This document shows, one piece after another, positions 7,303 to 14,171 of a stretch of DNA of 19,468 nucleotides. The DNA is from DATDWC01 sp035289805 (GTDB lineage: Bacteria > Patescibacteriota > Gracilibacteria > Peribacterales > Peribacteraceae): the NCBI GenBank assembly GCA_035289805.1, contig DATDWC010000102.1, positions 1 to 19,468 of the forward strand. Direction: 5' to 3'. Position 1 is the stretch's first letter. Each line of letters starts with the position of its first letter. The translations under genes and the position numbers were made by a program. Under the pieces are notes generated by a model. The model was not told the DNA's origin. It worked only from the letters and a program-made list of their open reading frames with translations, and did not search any database.

Positions 7303-8271
7303 ATGAACATTAAACTTGTCCGCATCGTCGATATATTCCTGGAGGGATCCAAGAAGCCCCTCATCGTTATTCTTGGGCCCACGGCAAGCGGCAAGACAAA
7401 ATTCTCGATCGAAGTCGCAAAGCATGTTAATGGAGAAATTGTGAATGCGGATTCGCGACAGCTCTATAAGCAACTCGATATCGGAACTGCGAAAATCACA
7501 GAGGAAGAAATGGAAGGCGTGCCTCATTCCCTCATCGATGTTTTAGATCCAAAGGAAGAAATAACGATTGGTACGTATCAGGAAATGGCGATGAAAAAAA
7601 TTGATGACATTCTTGCGCGTGGGAAAATTCCTCTCCTCGTTGGTGGATCCATGCTCTACATCGCTTCGATCACTGATAGTCTCTCCCTAGCACCTGTGAA
7701 AGATGAAAACATTCGAAACCGTCTGGAGGTGGAATACGATCGTGATGGGGGAGAAACACTCTACAACCGACTCCAAAAAGTGGATCCCGATGCTGCGGCA
7801 GGCACGCATCAAAACAACAAGCCGCGCATTATCCGTGCACTCGAAATCTACGAGCTCCTCAAGATGCCAAAATCGCAAGTCATTTCCTCCCGCGGAGAAC
7901 TTCGTCCCCGTGGATCATCGAAGAAGCGATGTGCATACGATCTTCTTATCTTTGGTGTGGAGAGGAATCCTGAGGAACTCAAAAAAAGGATCGCGGAGAG
8001 AATGGAAGCCATGTTCGCTGCAGGATGGATAGGTGAAGTAGAGAATCTCCTCAACCAAGGGTACCAGGCCTCGGATCCAGGAATGAAGAGTCATGGATAT
8101 TGGGAGATTATCGACTATCTTCAGGAACGTGATGGGGGGGGATCTGATCCGGATCTCGATGCGATGCAGGAGGCACTCAAGCGCAGGATTACATCACGCA
8201 CGCGGCAGTATGCCAAACGCCAGATGACGTGGTGGCGTGGAGATGAGAGAATTCGATGGATCAAGCCATGA
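7303..8271 (+). CDS. miaA: tRNA dimethylallyltransferase MiaA
   Basis: A 322-residue enzyme that adds an isopentenyl group to A37 of tRNAs reading UNN codons. Visible motifs are the P-loop GPTASGKT (25-32), NADSRQLYKQLDIGTAK (the DSxQ motif and substrate loop), VGGSMLYI (usual form GGTGLYI), NKPRIIRALEIY (family NPRRVIRALEV) and SRTRQYAKRQMTWWR (family RTRQ.AKRQ.TWFR). Length is close to E. coli MiaA (316), so it is full length. It is the first gene of a plus-strand operon; its stop overlaps the start of the next gene (ATGA at 8268). The leader is pyrimidine-rich with no Shine-Dalgarno site. Confidence 0.97.
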   Translation: MNIKLVRIVDIFLEGSKKPLIVILGPTASGKTKFSIEVAKHVNGEIVNADSRQLYKQLDIGTAKITEEEMEGVPHSLIDVLDPKEEITIGTYQEMAMKKIDDILARGKIPLLVGGSMLYIASITDSLSLAPVKDENIRNRLEVEYDRDGGETLYNRLQKVDPDAAAGTHQNNKPRIIRALEIYELLKMPKSQVISSRGELRPRGSSKKRCAYDLLIFGVERNPEELKKRIAERMEAMFAAGWIGEVENLLNQGYQASDPGMKSHGYWEIIDYLQERDGGGSDPDLDAMQEALKRRITSRTRQYAKRQMTWWRGDERIRWIKP

Positions 8272-9347
8272 AGAAGTCTCTCCTCCTCATTGTGCTCTCC
8301 ATCCTTCTCTTGGGAGGAGAGCAACTCCACGCAGAAGAAGGGTCGCTTCTCCTCCCTGCGGAACATGCATACTCAAACGAAGAAGCACTCGCGAGTTTCG
8401 TTCGGCTCTTAAAACCCACACCCGAGCACGATATCTACTTTGATCCGATCAAGGCAGATCAACTGAACGAAGGATCGCACCTCCGTATTTTCTATCAATC
8501 GAAGAATCCTGTTCCTGTGGAATTTGGTCCGCTCGGAATGGTTGCAGGCGATATTCTTTCTGCGGTTCTGCCTCCTGCGGAACAGGGAGATGTTCTTCTC
8601 CCTCTTGCACCCTCGCCTTCGTGGCGAGCAGGAGCGAAGGGCATCTTCCTCAAAGTTTATGGGAAAATTGGTGAGGAGTCTCGCATTCAGAAGCTGCGAG
8701 TGGAGAACCACCTTTCAATTTTTCAGCGTTTTGTCTCATACATTCATCAACCCTTCTCCCCAGAGCGATTCACCTATTCCACCATGAGTGAGCTTGCAGG
8801 CTATCGCATGGGGGGCGCATCTCTTGCAGTTCTCATCGGAATATTGATCGGTTTCATCATCGTTCTTCTCATTGCGATTCCTTTTTTTCGGCAACAGAGA
8901 AAATTTCCATCGCAGCACATCATCCTCCGCAACGCATTTCTCACCTGCCTCTGCTTTCTCTTTCTCTACGAGGCGCGATTCCTCATTGATCTCACAGCCT
9001 ATACCGTGAGGTTGGAACGTGAATGGTTTACCGAGGGACGCCTTGGACATGCAGGGGATATCTATCAGATTGCAGATGCGGTTTTGGAAAGAGTGGCAGA
9101 GAAGAGGGATACCCCCGTTCTCCTCTGCAATCCCGAGATTGCCACGCCTCTGCGGTATCTCATCTACCCCACACCTCTTCTTTCGCCTGAGGAGCTCGTA
9201 AACACTACCTCTGCTCTCGCTATCACCAATCGGGTCTGGGATCCTTCCACAAAATCTTTTCAATGCACTGATTTTCGCTTCGATGGCACCGTCATTCGCT
9301 TATTCCGAGATGGCGCAGTGCTTGCTGGTCCTCCTTCTGATTTATGA
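8268..9347 (+). CDS. Signal-peptide membrane protein, unknown function, coupled to GT-C gene
   Basis: The start is placed at 8268 because this ATG overlaps the miaA stop as ATGA and begins a clean signal peptide (MKKSLLLIVLSILLLGGEQL, cut near HAEE). An in-frame ATG at 8256 adds four residues. The product is 359 residues: a ~155-residue exported domain, then two strong membrane segments (LAVLIGILIGFIIVLLIAIP at about 184-205 and NAFLTCLCFLFLYEARFLI at about 222-245). A ~120-residue C-terminal soluble domain follows (GDIYQIADAVLERV, LRYLIYPTPLLSP). It overlaps the next gene by ATGA, so the two proteins are likely made in step and may act together in cell-surface glycosylation. I recognise no domain. 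The RYLIYP segment recalls helper domains near GT-C enzymes, but this is a weak impression. Confidence 0.82.
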   Translation: MKKSLLLIVLSILLLGGEQLHAEEGSLLLPAEHAYSNEEALASFVRLLKPTPEHDIYFDPIKADQLNEGSHLRIFYQSKNPVPVEFGPLGMVAGDILSAVLPPAEQGDVLLPLAPSPSWRAGAKGIFLKVYGKIGEESRIQKLRVENHLSIFQRFVSYIHQPFSPERFTYSTMSELAGYRMGGASLAVLIGILIGFIIVLLIAIPFFRQQRKFPSQHIILRNAFLTCLCFLFLYEARFLIDLTAYTVRLEREWFTEGRLGHAGDIYQIADAVLERVAEKRDTPVLLCNPEIATPLRYLIYPTPLLSPEELVNTTSALAITNRVWDPSTKSFQCTDFRFDGTVIRLFRDGAVLAGPPSDL

Positions 9348-10714
9348 TTCTCCTCAATTGTATCGGGACTGCCCTGATGCTCCTTGCCGAAGGAACAATG
9401 CTCCATCGCTTGATCACACGATCGGAAGAAGAACGGGCGATAGGAGTGTTGCTCGGCTATCCACTTGGAGTATTTATCAATGCTCTCGTTTTCTTTTCCC
9501 TCCATCTCCTCCATATTCCCTTTAACTCTTATCTCTCGGTGTTTGGAGCACATGGAATTCTTATTGCAACATTTTTCACGCTCCTCTGGAGGGCGGAGTT
9601 GTCTCTCTTGAAGAATTTTCCGGTGAAGTCTCTTTTTTCTTTCTCCCTCCCAAAGTCCCCCCTGGAACGCGTTTTCTTTTTCGTGGCTCTCCTCTTCCTC
9701 ATCGTGATTCTTCTCACAAGCTTCGTCACTGCGGCAACACTCCCTATGTTCTACTGGGATAGCTTTTCGCACTGGGCTTTACGATCAAAGGTGACGCTCG
9801 ACGCGGGATCGTTTGTGACGGAAGGAGTAATCCAACCGCAGTACCCGATACTCTTCCATTCGATCCAAATGCTTTTTTCACTCTCTCAGTTTCGCGATCA
9901 GGTAGTGAACACCGCTACATTCCTCCTCTCCCTCACAAGTCTCTGCAGCCTTTTCCTCTTTGTTCGTGATCGACGGGATTCATTCTGTGCGCTCATTCTG
10001 CTTATGCTCCTCACAGGGATTCCGCTCATCGCGATTCACCTGCGGCAGGGGATGGGGGATATCCACATCCTGCTCTATGTTTTGCTTTCTGCAATGCTCC
10101 TTGAGCAGGCACTCACGAGTCGGGAACGATCAGCATTTCTCCTCTCCGCAATCTTTGTCAGTGCTTCCGCTTGGGCAAAATACGAGGGACTTTATTTTGG
10201 TGTGCTGCCGTGGCTTGCGATTGTTAGCATAGATGCACTCCGAAACCGTTCACCTTGGGAAAACATTCGCTTTGGCATTCTCCCGGCACTTCTCCTCACG
10301 ATTCCTTGGCCGCTCCTCACGCTTCTCCGAGGACTCAATCTCTCTGCGCACGGTGGAAGCCTGGCATTCCATCCAGAAGCGATTCCACTCATCTTTGAGC
10401 AGCTCTTTACCCTTGGGAGCTTTGGCATCATCTGGTGGGTCATTACTCTGCTCCTACCTCTTCTCCTGTGGTTTGAACGCCGTCGCCTTGTCCAATTTTT
10501 CTTGGAGCATCCAGTGCTCTTCTGGGGATGTATCTCATTTATTCTCTTACTCGGTGTGTACATTTTTACGAACGACGTGCGCGGACTCATCCACCGCGAT
10601 AACTTCTCCCGTGCGATGCTCCTTCCGGCACTCCTCTTCACCTATGCGATTGGCATGGAAGGGTATAAGAGGTTCTACTCGCCCCATCCCAATTTATCGC
10701 GCAGCGTCTCATAG
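9344..10714 (+). CDS. Polytopic GT-C-like glycosyltransferase (GT39/PMT-like)
   Basis: A 456-residue, strongly hydrophobic protein with roughly 11-12 membrane segments. After the fourth segment comes TAATLPMFYWDSFSHWALRS with Asp139, in the position of the acidic residue that GT-C enzymes carry in the first large external loop. Later loops contain HLRQGMGDIHI and AWAKYEGLYFGVLPWLA, also common in this superfamily. Such enzymes move a sugar from a lipid-phosphate carrier to a surface acceptor; donor and acceptor are unknown here. The ATG overlaps the stop of the preceding gene. The 3' end overlaps the end of NAD kinase on the other strand by 40 bp. Superfamily assignment is moderate; exact family is uncertain. 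Confidence 0.8.
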   Translation: MILLNCIGTALMLLAEGTMLHRLITRSEEERAIGVLLGYPLGVFINALVFFSLHLLHIPFNSYLSVFGAHGILIATFFTLLWRAELSLLKNFPVKSLFSFSLPKSPLERVFFFVALLFLIVILLTSFVTAATLPMFYWDSFSHWALRSKVTLDAGSFVTEGVIQPQYPILFHSIQMLFSLSQFRDQVVNTATFLLSLTSLCSLFLFVRDRRDSFCALILLMLLTGIPLIAIHLRQGMGDIHILLYVLLSAMLLEQALTSRERSAFLLSAIFVSASAWAKYEGLYFGVLPWLAIVSIDALRNRSPWENIRFGILPALLLTIPWPLLTLLRGLNLSAHGGSLAFHPEAIPLIFEQLFTLGSFGIIWWVITLLLPLLLWFERRRLVQFFLEHPVLFWGCISFILLLGVYIFTNDVRGLIHRDNFSRAMLLPALLFTYAIGMEGYKRFYSPHPNLSRSVS

Positions 10715-11550
10715 AAGGAATCCTTTTGAGAGCGAAGGAAGCGGATTTTCTCCGGGTGGGTGGTGATTTCCACGCGATCGCCACGTGCAATTTCGTGATG
10801 AGTCTGGCCGTCAATAGTGAGACTGACACGCACGTCCTCATGCGAGGATTCACGGTGGAGAACTTCTACCGTTACATGGGAATGTGAGGGAATGCCGAGC
10901 GGCTTCTGTGTGAGAGTGTGAGGATTGATCGGTGTGATGATGATTTCCGCAGAACTTGGATGCAGGATCGGGCCGCCCGCCGCCAGGTTGTAGGCAGTGG
11001 ATCCTGTGGGGGTGGAAATGATGATGCCGTCCGCACGGAACGTAGTGAATGGCACATTGTTGATCGTCGTCTTGAGTTGAATCAGTCGTGCGATTGCACC
11101 CTGACTCACGACGATTTCGTTGAGGGCGTGCCCTGTGATGATTTCCTTCCCTTTGCGTAGCACTCTGCACGAAAGCATCTCGCGATCATCGCTCTGTGCG
11201 CCACCTGCGAGGAACTTCGGGATCTCCCTCAGGCACTCATCCACGGGCAACTCTGAGAGGAATCCAATGGTGCCGGTGTTCACCGTGAGGAGCGGAGTCG
11301 CGAACTCCTTCATTTCCTTTACAGTGCGCAAAATTGTTCCATCTCCTCCGACGACAATGATGAGATCAAAACCCCGGAGCTCATCGTACTTCTCATAGTT
11401 CTTGAGCGCAGGAATATCGCACCGTGCTCTATCCACGGCAACTGTGACCTTGGCCTTTTCAGCAATCGCTGCGATCTCTTTTAAAATTTCGTCCTTTCCC
11501 TCAAATTCGCTCCGTGCGGTGAGGGCGATGCGAAGAGAGGAGAGAGACAT
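10675..11550 (-). CDS. nadK: NAD kinase
   Basis: A 291-residue enzyme that phosphorylates NAD to NADP using ATP or polyphosphate; usually essential. Motifs are GGDGT at 68-72 with the catalytic Asp70 in a typical IIVVGGDGTILRTV setting, NTGTIGFLSE, LNEIVV with Asn144-Glu145 for NAD binding, and ADGIIISTPTGSTAYNLAAG, the family's second hallmark. Length matches the family (about 290). It lies 24 bases downstream of the GT4 glycosyltransferase on the same strand and is probably cotranscribed. Its last 40 bases overlap the end of the convergent GT-C gene. Confidence 0.97.
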   Translation of the reverse strand: MSLSSLRIALTARSEFEGKDEILKEIAAIAEKAKVTVAVDRARCDIPALKNYEKYDELRGFDLIIVVGGDGTILRTVKEMKEFATPLLTVNTGTIGFLSELPVDECLREIPKFLAGGAQSDDREMLSCRVLRKGKEIITGHALNEIVVSQGAIARLIQLKTTINNVPFTTFRADGIIISTPTGSTAYNLAAGGPILHPSSAEIIITPINPHTLTQKPLGIPSHSHVTVEVLHRESSHEDVRVSLTIDGQTHHEIARGDRVEITTHPEKIRFLRSQKDSFYETLRDKLGWGE

Positions 11551-11574
11551 GGCAGCATTCTCGGTTCATGAGGC

Positions 11575-12621
11575 TTATTTTTCAATCGCTTTCAGGATCA
11601 AATCCACGGTTTTGCCCCACGAAAATTCCTTTGCACGCCCCTTGCCGCGCTCTATGAATTCCCTCCGTAACTCACTCTCCATGAGGAGTTTCTCCAATCC
11701 CTCTGTAATTTCTTCCACGGACATTGGATCGATGAGGAGAGCCGCATCCCCTGCGATTTCCTTCATGCTGCTCATATTCGAGGTGAGGACGGGAACACCG
11801 AGCGTCATCGCATCGAGCACTGGTAAACCGAATCCTTCCTTCAGTGATGGATAGGCGAGAATCGTTGCATTTGCGAGGAGCGCTGTGAGCTCATCTGCCG
11901 GAACGTATCCGCGCCATTCTACATTCGGCGAATGTTTTGCAAGAGCGATGATCTCTGCATCACGCCATCCTCTGCCGCCTGCGAGGATTAGTTTTGTCTC
12001 TTTTTTGAGTTCTTCTGGAAGTGTGTTGAATGCCTGGATAAGGCGGAGCTGATTCTTGCGAGGGGAAAAGGTGCCGATAGAAAGAATATACGGATTGGAA
12101 AGTAAGGACCAGCCTTCGCTCCTCTGGGAGCTACGGCTGGCAGGGGTAAGGAGGTAAGGAGGTTGAGATGGAAGAGTTGATCCCTCGTAGATCACGGAGA
12201 TTTTTGAGTTATCAACCTCTGGGAATTTGGTCAGGAGCTCTTTTTTTGTTGCCTCGCTCACACAGAAAATATACGTCGCGGTTTTGAGAGCCCGTGGGAG
12301 GAGTAACCTCTCGATGAGTGTTGCCTTGCGGTCGTGGGGAGAGGATTCAAAGGCGATGAGATCGTGAATGACGATTGCTGTTTTGATCTTCTTACGGAGG
12401 AGCCATGGCACAATGAAGCTCGTAGGACTGAGGTAGAGATCGCAGGAGCTCACCCGCACCGCCCGTGCTGATGCAAAGTGCCAACGTAATCCACCTCCTC
12501 CACTGTACTCGGTGATCGCTATGCCTCTTTTCTTCAATTCCTCTAAAACATTCCTTGCGAAGAGTCCTTTTCCTGTGGGGTGCGGGGAGTGCGCTTCCCT
12601 TGTATCCATGGCGATTCGCAT
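11575..12621 (-). CDS. GT4-family glycosyltransferase
   Basis: The start is set at 12621, giving MRIAMDTREAHSPHPTGKGL, the normal beginning of this family (MRIAID.R...P.GiGrY). The upstream in-frame extension to 12735 looks artefactual. The product is 348 residues, GT-B fold, cytoplasmic and probably membrane-associated, transferring a sugar from an NDP-sugar. Motifs are ILSIGTFSPRKNQLRLIQAF, LILAGGRGW, VEWRGYVPADEL and YPSLKEGFGLPVLDAM, the donor-binding E-x7-E region with Asp in place of the second Glu, followed by LGVPVLTSNMSSMKEI. Just before the IGTFSPRKN motif there is an unusual 25-residue insert coded by a palindromic sequence. A -10-like TATACT lies only 7 nt before this ATG. It is upstream of nadK in the same direction. 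Confidence 0.93.
   Translation of the reverse strand: MRIAMDTREAHSPHPTGKGLFARNVLEELKKRGIAITEYSGGGGLRWHFASARAVRVSSCDLYLSPTSFIVPWLLRKKIKTAIVIHDLIAFESSPHDRKATLIERLLLPRALKTATYIFCVSEATKKELLTKFPEVDNSKISVIYEGSTLPSQPPYLLTPASRSSQRSEGWSLLSNPYILSIGTFSPRKNQLRLIQAFNTLPEELKKETKLILAGGRGWRDAEIIALAKHSPNVEWRGYVPADELTALLANATILAYPSLKEGFGLPVLDAMTLGVPVLTSNMSSMKEIAGDAALLIDPMSVEEITEGLEKLLMESELRREFIERGKGRAKEFSWGKTVDLILKAIEK
12109..12140. repeat. Palindromic insert within the GT4 gene
   Basis: Inverted repeat with 14-nt arms (CCAGCCTTCGCTCC and GGAGCTACGGCTGG, 12 of 14 paired) around the loop TCTG. It is followed by a two-copy 8-nt tandem repeat (GGTAAGGA, 12145-12160). It codes in frame for a Ser/Arg/Gln-rich segment that conserved GT4 motifs do not need. 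It resembles the short mobile palindromes reported in Patescibacteria and, as RPEs, in Rickettsia; that comparison is from memory. Confidence 0.55.
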
Positions 12622-12628
12622 GGAGTGT

Positions 12629-12634
12629 AGTATA
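12629..12634 (-). promoter_or_regulatory. -10-like element immediately upstream of the GT4 gene
   Basis: TATACT on the minus strand ends 7 nt before the ATG at 12621. If used, transcription would begin at or next to the start codon (leaderless mRNA). No clear -35. Confidence 0.4.
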
Positions 12635-12644
12635 GTGGCATTCG

Positions 12645-12653
12645 TGGTAGGAT
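12645..12653 (+). promoter_or_regulatory. Extended -10-like element upstream of the four-TM gene
   Basis: TGGTAGGAT on the plus strand, with the hexamer ending 8 nt before the ATG at 12662. It predicts a leaderless or nearly leaderless transcript. It is divergent from the GT4 promoter-like element at 12629-12634. Confidence 0.4.
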
Positions 12654-12661
12654 TCTCTTCC

Positions 12662-13249
12662 ATGGCCCGCTCGTCCTTCCTCCGCGTTCTTCGGCATCTT
12701 GATATCGAGGAGAAAATCCTCAACCTTGGCTCCATTGTGGCTTTGCTTGGGATATTTGTACCCTGGTTTGGGGGGGATTGGTTTGGTGATCCTGCAACGT
12801 GGTCGGGGTTCCAGTTCTATACCTCCTTTATTGGGCTCCTCATCTTTCTCGGGCATGTCTTCATCCTCTCGCTCACGGTACTGCCGCTCATGGGGTACTC
12901 CCTTGTAAAAACGTCGCTCCGGGAGCTCCTCCGGCTCATTGTTGCACTCGAATCTGTGCTCCTCACGATTGTGGCATGGTCAGTCCTCACCAATATTTCG
13001 TTCGATCGTTCCCAGATGGAGATTCGCTTTGGGATTTATCTCACACTTGTAGGAAGCATTGTCACTTCGCTCTATGCATTTCTCCGCGTACAGCAGCAGC
13101 GACACCGCAGTGTGCGGGAGCTCTTCCACCACCCCGATGATACGATCCAACCTCCTGAGCATCCAGTCGAAAGAATTGCAGCGGATCTTCCGCCGGCACC
13201 TCCCCCTCCTTCGCTTTCGCAAAATCCGGAGGAATTCCGTCTCTTCTGA
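12662..13249 (+). CDS. Four-TM membrane protein, unknown function
   Basis: A 195-residue protein starting MARSSFLRVLRHLDIEEKIL at 12662. The frame is open further upstream, but that stretch overlaps the divergent GT4 gene and looks non-coding. Four membrane segments: about 22-38 (LGSIVALLGIFVPWFGG), 52-78 (FIGLLIFLGHVFILSLTVLP), 89-112 (LIVALESVLLTIVAWSVL) and 121-142 (IYLTLVGSIVTSLYAFL). The C-terminal ~50 residues are a cytoplasmic polar tail ending in a Pro-rich stretch (LPPAPPPPSLSQ). No family recognised. Its TGA overlaps the next ATG (TGATG), so it is translationally coupled to the small gene after it, and rdgB follows closely. Confidence 0.82.
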   Translation: MARSSFLRVLRHLDIEEKILNLGSIVALLGIFVPWFGGDWFGDPATWSGFQFYTSFIGLLIFLGHVFILSLTVLPLMGYSLVKTSLRELLRLIVALESVLLTIVAWSVLTNISFDRSQMEIRFGIYLTLVGSIVTSLYAFLRVQQQRHRSVRELFHHPDDTIQPPEHPVERIAADLPPAPPPPSLSQNPEEFRLF

Positions 13250-13521
13250 TGAGTGATCAAGCATTTCAGGATGATGATCTTGTGTACGTCGACCCGGAAA
13301 CCCGGAGCGTCCGCAGCGTGGTAACGTGGGATAAGGATGGCAATCCAGAATCCATCGCCTACAAGAGCTCAACGGGGAAGGATCGCTGGCGAAAGTTTTT
13401 CCCCTGGGGCTCGTACCGCAGCATGAGGAATACGTTTCGACTCGAAGGAAAGAGGCGGGAAAAGGATGGAGATCTTTCCCTCGATGAGGCACTGCCGATG
13501 TTCATGGAGGATCGGTTGTGA
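13249..13521 (+). CDS. Small hypothetical protein (90 aa)
   Basis: Starts in a TGATG overlap with the four-TM gene, which fixes the start well. The product is 90 residues and soluble: an acidic N-terminus (SDQAFQDDDLVYVDPETRSV), a beta-like VVTWDKDGNPESIAYKSS, a basic aromatic middle (DRWRKFFPWGSYRSMRNTF), and an acidic end (DGDLSLDEALPMFMEDRL). Function unknown; no motif recognised. Its reality is supported by the overlap, the tight spacing to rdgB (13 bases) and coding-like composition. Confidence 0.75.
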   Translation: MSDQAFQDDDLVYVDPETRSVRSVVTWDKDGNPESIAYKSSTGKDRWRKFFPWGSYRSMRNTFRLEGKRREKDGDLSLDEALPMFMEDRL

Positions 13522-13534
13522 TTTCTTTTATCAC

Positions 13535-14137
13535 ATGATGCAGCAATACCTCCTTGCAACATCCAATAAGGGCAAGATTATCGAAATGCGCGAGTGCTTC
13601 TCGGGTCTCCCGATCGAGCTTCTCGCGCCAGATGATCTCCCTCATCCTCCTACAATGCCCCATGAGGAAGAAGATACGTTCGAGGGGAATGCGATAGAGA
13701 AAGCTCGCTACTATTACAAAAAAACTGGCATTCCAAGTATTGCGGACGATTCTGGCATTCTTGTAGAAGCACTCAAAGAAGAACTGGGGATCCACACTCG
13801 ACGGTGGGGTGCGGGTCCTGAGGCAAGTGATGGAGAATGGATTGAGTATTTTTTGGAGCGCATGAAGCATGAAAAAAATAAATGTGCGGAGTTTGTCTGC
13901 GTGTTGGCACTTGCGGATGGAGAAAAGGATATTCACACCTTCGAAGGCCGATGTTCTGGAGTAATTACCGAAGAACTAGAAGCGGAATACCTTCCCGGTC
14001 TCCCGATTTCCGCATGCTTTAGGCCAGAAGGATCTTCCAAAGTTTTTTCTGCGCTCAGCGTAGAGAAGAAAAATCAGATAAGTCATCGTGGGAAAGCGGT
14101 GAAGGAGCTGAGAGAGTTTCTTGAGAGCAAAATATAG
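13535..14137 (+). CDS. rdgB: HAM1/RdgB-family nucleoside triphosphate pyrophosphatase, divergent
   Basis: A 200-residue protein (start at 13535; a second ATG follows directly at 13538). The family removes pyrophosphate from non-canonical purine triphosphates (dITP, XTP) to keep them out of DNA and RNA. Conserved parts are YLLATSNKGK at the N-terminus (substrate loop, Asn11 and Lys14), FEGNAIEKA, IADDSGILVEAL with the catalytic Asp at 71/72, and SVEKKNQISHRGKAV with His184-Arg185. The usual base-recognition loop (GFGYDPIF) is absent: the matching place reads LPGLPISACFRPEGSSKVF. Substrate range may therefore differ. It is the third gene of the cluster and ends immediately before a 30-bp palindrome. 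Family assignment is firm; substrate is not. Confidence 0.9.
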   Translation: MMQQYLLATSNKGKIIEMRECFSGLPIELLAPDDLPHPPTMPHEEEDTFEGNAIEKARYYYKKTGIPSIADDSGILVEALKEELGIHTRRWGAGPEASDGEWIEYFLERMKHEKNKCAEFVCVLALADGEKDIHTFEGRCSGVITEELEAEYLPGLPISACFRPEGSSKVFSALSVEKKNQISHRGKAVKELREFLESKI

Positions 14138-14167
14138 TATTATACTATTCAATTGAATAGTATAATA
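14138..14167. repeat. 30-bp perfect AT-rich palindrome between convergent genes
   Basis: Arms TATTATACTATTCAA and its exact reverse complement meet at a CAATTG centre. It begins the base after the rdgB stop and ends four bases before the stop of the helicase-nuclease gene, so it fills nearly the whole 34-bp gap. As RNA it gives a 13-bp stem with an AATT loop on both strands. Bidirectional terminator is the simplest reading, though the low GC and lack of a strong T run make a protein-binding site possible. Confidence 0.85.
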
Positions 14168-14171
14168 AGGA

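Noticed and set aside
12622..12735. Upstream extension of the GT4 gene
   Set aside because: Arg-rich and unlike the family; the family N-terminus begins at 12621, and the extension overlaps the divergent four-TM gene.
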